Below are positions 52,296-61,191 of a stretch of DNA of 64,000 bases, in pieces (within the stretch, counting starts at the first letter, position 1; every line of letters starts with the position of its first letter). The DNA is from Pseudomonas knackmussii B13 (GTDB taxonomy: Bacteria; Pseudomonadota; Gammaproteobacteria; Pseudomonadales; Pseudomonadaceae), in NCBI RefSeq assembly GCF_000689415.1, contig NZ_HG322950.1:4967501-5031500 (forward strand), given 5' to 3'. A model generated the notes under the pieces. The model had not been told where the DNA came from, searched no databases, and worked only from the letters and a program-made list of their open reading frames with translations. The position numbers and the translations under genes were made by a program.

Positions 52296-53372
52296 ATGGA
52301 CGACCCGCGTTTCAAAATTGTGTTCGACGGTGCGGTAATGCCCTCCACGCCCCTGGAGACCGTCAAGGAAAACCTCGCTCGCCTGTTCAAGAGCGATGTC
52401 TCGCGCATAGAAGCCCTGTTCAGTGGACAGTTGGTGGTGCTCAAGCGCGGCCTGTCCGCGGACGAAGCGGACAAGTACCTGAGCGCGCTGCATGGCGCAG
52501 GCGCCAACGCACGCAAGGAAGCGGACGGGCTGAGCGGACTGACGCTGGTGGAAACGGACGATCACCCCAGCGATGAGACTCTGGCCGCACGTGCCACAAG
52601 CCAGGCCGCGAGCAACGACAGCATGGTTTGCCCGAAGTGTGGCCACGAGCAGGCCAAGTCCAGCGAGTGCAGCGCCTGCGGCATCATCATCGACAAATAC
52701 CTCGCGCGTCAGGCAGAACTCGCGGCAATCCAGCCCGCCACCCCGGCAGCCAGCTCTGCTCCGGCGCAGTCGCCGTACACGCCACCGCAAGCCCAGGTAG
52801 GCGAGAGCCTGCCGGAGTTCGGCGAGCTCAAGTACTTCACAGCCCAAGGGCGCATCGGCCGCGTGCGCTACCTGGGCTGGAGCATGGGGCTGATCCTCGC
52901 GCTGATTCCGCTTTTCGCCGTGATCGCCGGTCTCGCCTCGATTGCCGCTCCGGTGGGAATGCTGCTTGGCGTTGCCGTCTGCGTTGGCATGGTGGTGGCG
53001 AGCGTTTTCTTCGGTGTGCAGCGCCTGCACGATATCGGCTGGTCCGGCTGGCTCTGGCTGGTCAACTTCGTGCCGCTGGTAGGTAGCGTGTTCGCCCTGC
53101 TGATGCTGCTGCTTCCCGGCACCGCCGGCGCCAACCGCTATGGCCCGCCGCCACCGCCGAACAGCCGTGGCGTATTGCTGCTGGCCTGGGGCAGTGTGCT
53201 GCTGCCGTTCCTTATCGGCATTGGCGCCGCCGTCTCCATTCCGGCCTACCAGGACTATGTGAAGCGCGCCCACGACGCAGCTTCCTATAGTCAGAACCAA
53301 AGCGCCGATCCAGCAGCCACTGCCGATGACGAACAAGACTCCGGCGACGCCTCGGAGTCGGACAGCGAGTAA
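52296..53372 (+). CDS. DUF805 membrane protein with zinc ribbon
   Basis: A 358-residue protein in three parts. A cytoplasmic N-terminal domain of about 80 residues (RFKIVFDGAVMPSTPLETVK) is followed by a zinc ribbon CPKCGHEQAKSSECSACG at about 110 and a Pro/Ala linker. The DUF805 membrane domain has four helices (GRIGRVRYLGWSMGLILALI, FFGVQRLHDIGWSGWLWLVN). The acidic C-terminal tail contains a pilin-like AYQDYVKRAHDAASY. Function unknown. Confidence 0.85.
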   Translation: MDDPRFKIVFDGAVMPSTPLETVKENLARLFKSDVSRIEALFSGQLVVLKRGLSADEADKYLSALHGAGANARKEADGLSGLTLVETDDHPSDETLAARATSQAASNDSMVCPKCGHEQAKSSECSACGIIIDKYLARQAELAAIQPATPAASSAPAQSPYTPPQAQVGESLPEFGELKYFTAQGRIGRVRYLGWSMGLILALIPLFAVIAGLASIAAPVGMLLGVAVCVGMVVASVFFGVQRLHDIGWSGWLWLVNFVPLVGSVFALLMLLLPGTAGANRYGPPPPPNSRGVLLLAWGSVLLPFLIGIGAAVSIPAYQDYVKRAHDAASYSQNQSADPAATADDEQDSGDASESDSE

Positions 53373-53436
53373 CCTCCGCGATAGCTCGCACGCATGGGGC
53401 GCGCTAGAATCCGCGCCCCATTCCGGAGACCCGTTC

Positions 53437-54225
53437 ATGCCACGCTATGCCTTGATCACCGGCGCCTCCAGCGGCATCGGCCTCGCCCTCGCCGAGGCCC
53501 TGGCGCGTAACGGCCAGGCACTGATCCTGGTGGCGCGCCAGCGTGACGCCCTGGAAAGCATCGCTTGCGAACTGTCCCAGCGCTTCGGCGTGGACGTGCT
53601 GTTCCGCATCTGCGACCTCGCCGAACCGCTGCAGCTATCAGGCCTTCTGCACGAACTGGAGCAGAGCGGCCGGCAGATCGAGCTACTGGTGAACAATGCC
53701 GGCTTCGGCAGCAGCGGCGCCTTCATCGACCAGCCCTGGACGCAGGAGCAGGAGATGATCGAACTCAACGTGTTGGCCCTGGCGCGCCTGTGCCACGCCA
53801 TCGGCGGGCAGATGGCGCGCAATGGCGGCGGGCAGATACTCAACGTCGCGTCAGTCGTCGGCTTCATGCCGGGCCCCTGGATGAGCAACTACTACGCGAC
53901 CAAGGCCTATGTACTGCATTTCTCCGAAGCGCTGCGCAATGAACTCAAGCCGCGGGGCGTGAAGGTGTCGGTGCTCTGCCCCGGGCCGACCCGCACCGCC
54001 TTTTTCCGCACCGCCAATGTCCGCCTCGGCCGCCTTGAAGGCAGCAAGCTGATGATGAGCCCCGAGGAACTGGCGCAACTGGCGGTCAGGGCGCTGCGCA
54101 AGAACAAGGCGATCATCGTGCCCGGCTGGCGCAATCGCCTGATGACCTTGAGCCCGCGCCTGGCTCCGCGCTGGCTGGTGCGCCTGATTGCCGGTCGCCT
54201 GAACCGCTCGGTGTTGCCGGGCTAA
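53437..54225 (+). CDS. Short-chain dehydrogenase/reductase
   Basis: A 262-residue classical SDR: NAD(P) motif LITGASSGIGLALAEALA, structural LVNNAGFGSSGAF, and a catalytic Ser/Tyr/Lys set in VASVVGFMPGPWMSNYYATK. The substrate is unknown. The start at 53437 puts the Rossmann motif at the N-terminus with GGAG upstream; the frame extends further upstream without content. Confidence 0.9.
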   Translation: MPRYALITGASSGIGLALAEALARNGQALILVARQRDALESIACELSQRFGVDVLFRICDLAEPLQLSGLLHELEQSGRQIELLVNNAGFGSSGAFIDQPWTQEQEMIELNVLALARLCHAIGGQMARNGGGQILNVASVVGFMPGPWMSNYYATKAYVLHFSEALRNELKPRGVKVSVLCPGPTRTAFFRTANVRLGRLEGSKLMMSPEELAQLAVRALRKNKAIIVPGWRNRLMTLSPRLAPRWLVRLIAGRLNRSVLPG

Positions 54226-54283
54226 CACGCACTCTGCCAGCCGCTAAACTCAGCCCGCCATGTCCCTGACAGGAGGAAGTACT

Positions 54284-54622
54284 GTGGACTGCCTGTTTTG
54301 CAAGATCGTCGCGGGGCAAATCCCCGCGCGCAAACTCTACGAAGATGACCAACTGATCGCCTTCCACGACATTGGCCCGCAAGCGCCGGTGCACTTCCTG
54401 GTGGTGCCGAAGAAGCACATCGCCACGCTCAACGACCTGACCGAAGCCGACAAGCCGCTGGCCGGGCACATTCTCTTCACCGCCCAGCGCCTGGCTGCCG
54501 AACAGGGCTGCGAGGAAGGCTTCCGCGTGGTGATGAACTGCAACGACCTCGGCGGGCAGACCGTGCACCACATCCACATGCACGTCCTCGGTCAGCGCCA
54601 GATGCACTGGCCGCCGGGCTAA
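54284..54622 (+). CDS. HIT family protein (HinT-like)
   Basis: A 112-residue purine-nucleotide phosphoramidase-type protein, MDCLFCKIVAGQIPARKLYE, with the histidine triad in QTVHHIHMHVLGQR. The GTG start at 54284 has AGGAGGA seven bases upstream and gives the exact family length. Confidence 0.94.
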   Translation: MDCLFCKIVAGQIPARKLYEDDQLIAFHDIGPQAPVHFLVVPKKHIATLNDLTEADKPLAGHILFTAQRLAAEQGCEEGFRVVMNCNDLGGQTVHHIHMHVLGQRQMHWPPG

Positions 54623-54723
54623 GCGCTTGCGCCACGACGGGGTGGCCCGGCGCCATCCCGTCGCAAGACCTGTCATCCACATTCCGCTAGAATGGCCGCC
54701 GAATGTTCTTCCGGAGGTGCGCC

Positions 54724-55371
54724 ATGTCCGCCGACCGTCACTACTCTCCCGCCGACCGTATCCTGCTGCAGGCCGATGCCGCGCTGCGCACCCTGCTGCC
54801 GTTCAGCGGTCACCCTGCACGGCCCTCGCCGGCCATCGTGCAGCCCGATGTCGAGCTCAACGAAGACGACAGCCGCCACGTTGCCGGGCTGATGCGCATC
54901 AACCACACCGGCGAGGTCTGCGCCCAGGCGCTGTACCAGGGCCAGGCGCTGACCGCCAAGCTGCCGCAGGTGCGCAAGTCCATGGAAGCCGCCGCCGACG
55001 AGGAGGTCGACCACCTCGCCTGGTGCGAGCAACGCATCCGCGAGCTGGGCAGCCGCCCGAGCCTGCTCAACCCGCTGTTCTATGGTCTGTCGTTCGGCGT
55101 CGGCGCCGCTGCCGGCCTGATCAGCGACCGCATCAGCCTCGGCTTCGTCGCCGCGACCGAAGACCAGGTGTGCAAGCACCTGGACCAGCACCTGGCCGAA
55201 CTGCCTGCCGAGGACCAGAAGAGCCGCGCCATCCTCGAACAGATGCGCGTCGATGAAGAGCAGCATGCCAGCAGCGCCCTGGATGCCGGTGGCGTGCGCT
55301 TCCCGGCACCGATCAAGTTCGGCATGACCCTGCTGTCCAAGGTCATGACCAAGACCACCTACCGGATCTGA
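54724..55371 (+). CDS. coq7: Coq7, 3-demethoxyubiquinol 3-hydroxylase
   Basis: A 215-residue di-iron ferritin-like enzyme of ubiquinone synthesis. Iron ligands lie in NHTGEVCAQALYQG, ADEEVDHLAWCEQR (ExxH) and RVDEEQHASSA (ExxH). The start at 54724 follows GGAGG. Its terminator, GAAAAAGGGCGCC..., is interrupted by IS copy 2. Confidence 0.95.
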   Translation: MSADRHYSPADRILLQADAALRTLLPFSGHPARPSPAIVQPDVELNEDDSRHVAGLMRINHTGEVCAQALYQGQALTAKLPQVRKSMEAAADEEVDHLAWCEQRIRELGSRPSLLNPLFYGLSFGVGAAAGLISDRISLGFVAATEDQVCKHLDQHLAELPAEDQKSRAILEQMRVDEEQHASSALDAGGVRFPAPIKFGMTLLSKVMTKTTYRI

Positions 55372-55467
55372 TCCGGCAACGAAAAAGGGCGCCCGAAGCA
55401 GACTGTGTGAAAACCTAGCCGTCTGAGCACAAGCCAAAGACAATGCCCGTATCGATCGATACGGGCA

Positions 55468-57148
55468 TTGTCGTTCATGGGCTATATCCGCGGTGAAGGG
55501 CGTGATCAGGGCAGCTTGTTTCCAGTGTCGCTGGATGAGTTGGTTCCCGAAGAACATCTGGTCCGCGTGATCGAGGCCTACGTGGCGCGGTTGGATTTGC
55601 AGCGGCTGGGCTTCAGCAAGGCGCAGGCGAGCCGGACGGGGCGCCCGGCCTATGATCCGGCCGACTTGCTCAAGCTGTACCTGTATGGCTACTTCCAGCG
55701 AATTCGCTCCTCGCGCCGACTGGAAGCCGAATGTCAGCGCAATGTCGAAGTGATGTGGCTGCTGGGCCGACTGGCGCCGGACTTCAAGACCATTGCCGAC
55801 TTCCGCAAGGACAATGGCGCGGCGTTTCAGGCGAGCTGTCGTGCAGTTTTGCCGCCAGATCGGGTTGCTCGGTGGTCAGTTGGTGGCCATCGATGGCAGC
55901 AAATTCCAGGCAGTGGCTTCACGGCGCAAGCACCTGAGCCTGGCGCGGCTCAAGCGTCAGCAAGCCAAGCTGGAGGCCGAGATAGCCCGCTATCTGAGCG
56001 ACCTGGATGAAGTGGGTCGCCTGTCGCCGGACTTCAAGACCATTGCCGACTTCCGCAAGGACAATGGTGCGGCGTTTCAGGCGACCTGCCGTGCCTTCGT
56101 GCAGTTCTGCCGCCAGGTCGGGTTGCTCGGTGGTCAGTTGGTGGCCATCGATGGCAGCAAATTCCAGGCAGTGGCTTCACGGCGCAAGCACCTGAGCCTG
56201 GCGCGGCTCAAGCGTCAGCAAGCCAAGCTGGAGGCCGAGATAGCCCGCTATCTGAGCGACCTGGATGAAGCCGACCGCGCCGAAGCGGGCGATGAGGTCG
56301 ACCGGTGTGCCGTGAAGACTGCGCTGGAGCAGTTGCAGGCTCAACACGCGGACAACCTGACCTGCCAGGTACTGATGCAGGCCCAGGGGTTGGAGCAGTT
56401 CGTGATCGGCGAGGCCGATGCCCAGTTGATGCGAACTCACCAGGGCGCGCGGGTCGCCTACAACGTGCAGAGCGCGGTCGATGACAAGCACTGCCTGGTC
56501 CTGCACCACGAGGTGACCCAGGACGGCAATGACACACGCCAACTGCAGCCGATGGCCGAAGCCGCCCAAGCGGTTCTGGAGCAGGCGCAACTCACGGTCA
56601 CGGCGGACGCCGGCTACTCCAATGGCGAGCAATTCCAGGCGTGCGAGGCTGTGGGCATCACCGCGTATGTACCGCCGAACCGCGGCGTTAACAATCATGG
56701 CAACGGCACGGCGCTGTTCGACCGCAGCGCCTTTACCTACGACGCGGAGCACGACCGCTATCAGTGCCCGGCAGGCCAGTGGCTCCCGCTCAAGCAGGTA
56801 CGCAGCACAGAGAAGATTTATGCGATCGCCGGCGACTGCCGCGCTTGCCCTTTGAAGGCGCGTTGCACGAATAGCCAGCGTCGCCATCTCAGCCGGCATG
56901 CCCATGAGTCAGCTTTCGAGCGCATGCAGCAACGCCTGAAGGCCCGGCCGGAGATGATGGCCAAGCGCCAGGCGATCGTCGAACACCCCTTTGGCAACTT
57001 GAAACAGTGGGTATTCGGCAACGGCCGCTTCCTGCTGCGGCAGTTAGCGGGCGCCAGAACGGAAATGGCCCTGGCAGTACAGGCCTACAACCTCAAACGC
57101 GCGATTCAGGTGCTCGGCGCGCGTCGCCTGATCGAGTTGATGGGATAA
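55468..57148 (+). pseudogene. IS1182-family transposase, copy 2 (frameshifted, internal duplication)
   Basis: The N-terminal part (MSFMGYIRGEGRDQGSLFPV, the fullest in the window) runs to a frame break near 55839-55846 caused by the same 8-nt loss between CGTGC repeats as in copy 1. A second frame continues through IDGSK, then repeats the whole DFKTIADFRKDNG to YLSDLDE segment before completing ADAGYSNGEQF and EHPFGNLKQW. The duplicated part retains the undeleted sequence (CRAFVQFCRQVG), showing what the intact gene looked like. Inactive as it stands. Confidence 0.88.
55762..56269 (+). repeat. Tandem ~250-nt duplication inside IS copy 2
   Basis: Segment 55762-56011 (250 nt) is repeated at 56012-56269 (258 nt). 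The 8-nt difference is the CGTGC-flanked deletion present only in the first unit. The second unit begins gtgggtcgcctgtcgcc, closer to copy 1 than to the first unit, so it may have come by recombination from another copy. Confidence 0.88.
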
Positions 57149-57259
57149 ACCCTCAGAAAAGCAAACGCCCCGAACCAGTCGGGGCGTTTGTTTTGCCTTG
57201 CTCACAGCGTGTTTTCACACGGCCTGGAAGGCGCCCTTTTCATGTCCGAGGATCGGCGA

Positions 57260-58054
57260 TCAACGCGGCATGTTGCGGCCGTAGAAGATTTCCAGCATCT
57301 CGTGACGGACCCGCTCTTCCACCTGCTTGCGCTGCTCGGGCGAAAGGTTGCTAGTGGCGTCGCCGAACAGGTAGTTGTCCAGGTCGAACTGCTTGAGCAG
57401 CATCTTGGTGTGGAACATGTTCTCCTGGTAAACGTTCACGTCGGTCATCTGGTAGGACTCGTACGTGTCGTCGGAGAGGTAGTTCTGGATCGAGTTGATC
57501 TCGTGGTCGATGAAGTGCTTCTTGCCTTCCACGTCACGGGTGAAGCCGCGCACGCGGTAGTCCACGGTGACGATGTCCGAGTCGAACTGGTGGATCAGGT
57601 AGTTCAGCGCTTTCAGCGGCGAGATCACCCCGCAGGTGGAAACATCGATGTCCACGCGGAAGGTCGCGATACCTTCCACCGGATGGATCTCCGGGTAGGT
57701 GTGCACGGTGATGTGGCTCTTGTCCAGGTGCGCCAGGATGGTCTCAGGCAGCGGCCCGGGCGATTCCTCGATCTGGCTTTCGGTCGGGGTGACCGGTTGC
57801 TCGGAGATCAGGATGGTCACGCTGGCGCCTTGCGGGTCGTAGTCCTGACGGGCGATGTTCAGGATATTGGCGCCGATGATGTCGACAACATCAGTGAGGA
57901 TCTGGGTCAGACGCTCCGCATCGTACTCTTCGTCGATATATTGCACGTAGGCCTGTTGGTCCTCCGGCGTCTCGGCGTAGCAGATGTCGTAGATGTTGAA
58001 GCTCAAGGTCTTCGTCAGGTTGTTGAACCCGTGGAGCTTGAGTTTGCTTTTCAC
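57260..58054 (-). CDS. speD: S-adenosylmethionine decarboxylase proenzyme
   Basis: A 264-residue pyruvoyl enzyme that supplies decarboxylated SAM for spermidine synthesis. Self-cleavage should occur at Lys-Ser in AHLDKSHITVHTYPE to create the pyruvoyl group, and DVSTCGVISPLKALNYLIHQ is conserved. The GTG at 58054 is chosen because the protein then starts MKSKLKLHGFNNLTKTLSFN as in Pseudomonas SpeD; the longer frame upstream has no family content. Its 3' terminator is split by IS copy 2. Confidence 0.95.
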   Translation of the reverse strand: MKSKLKLHGFNNLTKTLSFNIYDICYAETPEDQQAYVQYIDEEYDAERLTQILTDVVDIIGANILNIARQDYDPQGASVTILISEQPVTPTESQIEESPGPLPETILAHLDKSHITVHTYPEIHPVEGIATFRVDIDVSTCGVISPLKALNYLIHQFDSDIVTVDYRVRGFTRDVEGKKHFIDHEINSIQNYLSDDTYESYQMTDVNVYQENMFHTKMLLKQFDLDNYLFGDATSNLSPEQRKQVEERVRHEMLEIFYGRNMPR

Positions 58055-58271
58055 CGTGGAAACTCTCTTCAATGCGGCTCCGCCGCGTGGTTGAGCATGC
58101 CCGTCAGGCGCATAAGGCGCACCTGCGTAGGACGGTTTACACCTCTTCGCGTTGGCGATTGTGGTTGTCTGATTTGGGGCTTGGCCCCGAAAAAGGTGGC
58201 GCATTATGCAGAGGACGACTGCCCTCCGCCAGAGTTTGCGCCACCGGCGTGATGATCGGATGACCGGGCAA

Positions 58272-58694
58272 TCAGCCCAGTTCGACGATCTCGTAGTCGT
58301 GGGTGATCTCGACGCCCGCGCGGCCGAGCATGATCGAGGCCGAGCAGTACTTCTCCGCCGACAGCTCGACGGCGCGCTTGACCTGCGCCTCCTTGAGGCC
58401 GCGGCCCTTCACTACGAAATGCACGTGGATCTTGGTGAAGACCTTGGGGTCCTCGTCGGCACGCTCGGCTTCGAGGAAGGCCTCGCAGCTTTCAACCGGC
58501 TGGCGGCCCTTCTTGAGGATGCTGACCACGTCGAAGTTGGTGCAGCCGCCCAGGCCGAGCAGCAGCATCTCCATCGGGCGCACGCCCAGGTTGCGACCGC
58601 CGGCGTCCGGCGGACCGTCCATCACCACCACGTGGCCGCTACCGGATTCACCGAGGAACATGGCCTCGCCAGCCCATTGAATGCGCGCTTTCAT
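58272..58694 (-). CDS. OsmC/Ohr-superfamily protein
   Basis: A 140-residue peroxiredoxin-like protein. The family cysteines are in LLGLGGCTNFDVVSILKKGR and QPVESCEAFLEAER. Relatives reduce organic hydroperoxides; the YhfA branch, which this resembles, has unclear function. Divergent from vfr across a 366-nt gap. Confidence 0.88.
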   Translation of the reverse strand: MKARIQWAGEAMFLGESGSGHVVVMDGPPDAGGRNLGVRPMEMLLLGLGGCTNFDVVSILKKGRQPVESCEAFLEAERADEDPKVFTKIHVHFVVKGRGLKEAQVKRAVELSAEKYCSASIMLGRAGVEITHDYEIVELG

Positions 58695-58812
58695 CGAAAG
58701 AATTCCGCCGGAAAAAAGGACGCACAGATTAACACAGGGCCCGGTAGCCCATGACCGTGTTACCCACTTCTCAAATTGAAACGTCAGTACAGCATTTATC
58801 TATTATGCTGGC

Positions 58813-58826
58813 GCCAGTTAACTGGC
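58813..58826. promoter_or_regulatory. 14-bp palindrome in the osmC-vfr gap
   Basis: GCCAGTTAACTGGC is a perfect palindrome about 120 nt upstream of the osmC-like gene and 235 nt upstream of vfr, placed like an operator for divergent genes. It does not match the Vfr consensus. The regulator is unknown. I see no gene in the rest of this 366-nt gap. Confidence 0.4.
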
Positions 58827-59060
58827 ACACTCGTCAGACCTTTCTGACATCCTGGCCAGCTTCGGATTGTCGGCATTCAAACACCTGATTAAGCTCTAGC
58901 CCTTTGGCGTAGGAGCTCTGCGGTAGAAAACGGCAACGCATCGGATACGACGAACAGGGGAGTCGTCGAGCCAGTACGCTGGGTTGCCAGGGATGCTTCA
59001 TAAGAAATCGAAAAATCACCTGTCGCGCACAGGACCATTCTTATAATTCGGGACCCGGGC

Positions 59061-59708
59061 ATGGTAGCTATTACCCTTTCACCCAAACCAAAGAACCTCG
59101 ACAAGCTGCTAGCGCACTGTCACCGCCGCCGCTACACACCCAAGAGCACCATCATCTACGCGGGCGACCGCTGTGAAAGCCTGTTCTTCATCATCAAGGG
59201 CTCGGTCACCGTGCTCATCGAGGACGACGACGGCCGCGAGATGATCATCGGCTACCTGAACAGCGGCGACTTCTTCGGCGAGATGGGCCTGTTCGAGAAG
59301 GAAGGCAGCATCGCCCAGGAGCGCAGCGCCTGGGTGCGCGCGAAGGGTGAGTGCGAAGTCGCGGAGATCAGCTACGCCAAGTTCCGCGAGATCTGCCTGC
59401 AGGACCCGGAGATTCTCATCACTCTCGGCAGCCAGATGGCCGAGCGCCTGCGCAAGACCACCCGCAAGGTCGGCGACCTGGCTTTCCTCGACGTCACCGG
59501 ACGGGTCGCCCGCACCCTGCTGGACCTGTGCCAGCAGCCGGACGCCATGACCCACCCCGACGGCATGCAGATCAAGATCACCCGCCAGGAGATCGGCCGC
59601 ATCGTCGGCTGCTCGCGGGAAATGGTCGGCCGCGTGCTCAAGAGCCTGGAGGAACAAGGGCTGGTGCACGTGAAGGGCAAGACCATGGTGGTCTTCGGCA
59701 CCCGCTGA
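59061..59708 (+). CDS. vfr: Vfr, cAMP-responsive CRP-family global regulator
   Basis: A 215-residue CRP homologue. The cAMP pocket is GDFFGEMGLFEKEGSIAQER, with the phosphate-binding Arg in ERSAWV; the DNA-reading helix-turn-helix is ITRQEIGRIVGCSREMVGRV. In P. aeruginosa Vfr with cAMP activates virulence, twitching motility and quorum-sensing genes, and pili are linked to it through Chp signalling. The C-terminal half looks identical to my memory of PAO1 Vfr; one residue appears inserted in the beta-roll (GSIAQE). Its terminator half borders IS copy 3. Confidence 0.96.
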   Translation: MVAITLSPKPKNLDKLLAHCHRRRYTPKSTIIYAGDRCESLFFIIKGSVTVLIEDDDGREMIIGYLNSGDFFGEMGLFEKEGSIAQERSAWVRAKGECEVAEISYAKFREICLQDPEILITLGSQMAERLRKTTRKVGDLAFLDVTGRVARTLLDLCQQPDAMTHPDGMQIKITRQEIGRIVGCSREMVGRVLKSLEEQGLVHVKGKTMVVFGTR

Positions 59709-59804
59709 AACCCACCCACGAAAAGGCCGGCATATCAGGCCGTGTGAAAACCTAGCCGTCTGAGCACAAGCCAAAGACAATGCCCGTATCGATCGATACG
59801 GGCA

Positions 59805-61085
59805 TTGTCGTTCATGGGCTATATCCGCGGTGAAGGGCGTGATCAGGGCAGCTTGTTTCCAGTGTCGCTGGATGAGTGGGTTCCCGAAGAACATCTGGTC
59901 CGCGTGATCGAGGCCTACGTGGCGCGGCTGGATCTGCAGCGACTGGGCTTCGCGGCGCAAGCACCTGAGCCTGGCGCGGCTCAAGCGTCAGCAAGCCAAG
60001 CTGGAGGCCGAGATAGTCCGCTATCTGAGCGACCTGGATGAAGCCTCCCGAAGAACATCTGGTCCGCGTGATCGAGGCCTACGTGGCGCGGCTGGATCTG
60101 CAGCGACTGGGCTTCGCGGCGCAAGCACCTGAGCCTGGCGCGGCTCAAGCGTCAGCAAGCCAAGCTGGAGGCCGAGATAGCCCGCTATCTGAGCGACCTG
60201 GATGAAACCGACCGCGCCGAAGCGGGCGATGGGGTCGACCGGAGTGCCGTGAAGACTGCACTGGAGCAGTTGCAGGCTCAACACGCGGACAACCTGACTT
60301 GTCAGGTACTGATGCAGGCCCAAGGGCTTGAACAACTCGTGATCGGCGAGCCCGATGCCCAGTTGATGCGTACCCACCAGGGCGCACGGGTCGCCTACAA
60401 CGTGCAAAGTGCCGTCGATGACAAGCATTGCTTGGTGCTGCACCACGAGGTGACCCAGGATGGCAATGACACTCGCCAGTTGCAGCCGATGGCGGAAGCC
60501 GCTCAAGCCGTGCTGGAACAGGCGCAACTGACGGTCACGGCGGACGCCGGCTACTCCAATGGCGAGCAATTCCAGGCGTGCGAGGATGCAGGCATCACGG
60601 CGTATGTACCGCCGAACCGTGGCGTTAACAATCATGGCAACGGCACGGCACTGTTCGATCGCAGCGCCTTTACCTACGACGTGGATCATGACCGCTATCA
60701 GTGCCCGGCAGGCCAGTGGCTCCTGCTCAAACAGGTACGAGGCACAGAGAGGCTTTATGCGATCGCCGGCGACTGCCGCGCTTGCCCTTTGAAGGCGCGT
60801 TGCACGAATAGCCAGCGTCGCCATCTCAGCCGTCATGCCCATGAGTCAGCTTTCGAGCGCATGCAGCAACGCCTGAAGGCCCGACCGGAGATGATGGCCA
60901 GGCGCCGATCCATCGTCGAGCACCCTTTCGGCAACTTGAAACAGTGGGTATTCGGCAACTGCCGCTTCCTGCTGCGGCAGTTAGCAGGCGCCAGGACAGA
61001 GATGGCCCTGGCCGTGCAGGCCTACAACCTCAAACGAGCGATTCAGGTGCTCGGCGCGCGTCGCCTGATTGAGCTGATGGGATGA
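59805..61085 (+). pseudogene. IS1182-family transposase, copy 3 (deleted, tandemly duplicated)
   Basis: The N-terminus MSFMGYIRGEGRDQGSLFPV runs to LDLQRLGF, where the sequence jumps from the first GGCTTC to a later one. This removes about a hundred residues, including the first catalytic motif IDGSK, and leaves the wrong frame. A 164-nt unit is then repeated. The C-terminal part from about 60249 (MKTALEQLQAQHADNLTCQV) keeps TADAGYSNGEQF and EHPFGNLKQW. It cannot be catalytic. Confidence 0.88.
59883..60210 (+). repeat. Tandem 164-nt duplication inside IS copy 3
   Basis: Units 59883-60046 and 60047-60210 both run from cccgaagaacatctgg to gacctggatgaa and are nearly identical. Both carry the same GGCTTC deletion junction, so the deletion came before the duplication. 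Confidence 0.9.
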
Positions 61086-61191
61086 ACCCTCAGAAAAGCA
61101 AACGCCCCGAACCAGTCGGGGCGTTTGATTAGCCTTGCTCACAGCGTGTTTTCACACAGTCTGATCAGCGGGGCTTTTTCGTGGGCGGGGA

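Larger units (their letters stand above)
55399..57226 (+). mobile_element. IS1182-like element, copy 2, in a split terminator with 4-bp target duplication
   Basis: 1828 bp. Ends are CAGACTGTGTGAAAAC (left) and the inverse CAGGCCGTGTGAAAAC (right). GAAG at 55395-55398 is repeated at 57227-57230. Removing the element and one GAAG rebuilds GGGCGCC-CGAA-GGCGCCC with flanking A5 and T4, a perfect Rho-independent terminator for coq7 (+) and speD (-). The insertion is therefore exactly in the tetraloop. A 34-nt palindrome (55439-55472) and right-end hairpin (GCCCCGA/TCGGGGC) are present as in copy 1. Confidence 0.92.
59736..61163 (+). mobile_element. IS1182-like element, copy 3 (internally deleted)
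   Basis: 1428 bp. Ends are CAGGCCGTGTGAAAAC (left) and the inverse CAGACTGTGTGAAAAC (right). The left palindrome (59776-59809) and right-end hairpin (GCCCCGA/TCGGGGC) are retained. Outside left is CCACGAAAAGGCCGGC, outside right GCGGGGCTTTTTCGTGG; no 4-bp duplication (ATAT versus ATCA). The right flank pairs perfectly with the left flank of copy 1 rather than with its own left flank. Confidence 0.88.

Noticed and set aside
46010..57226. Composite transposon formed by IS copies 1 and 2
   Set aside because: Copy 2 has its own GAAG duplication and a perfectly split terminator, so it is an independent insertion. Only copies 1 and 3 have flanks that complement each other.
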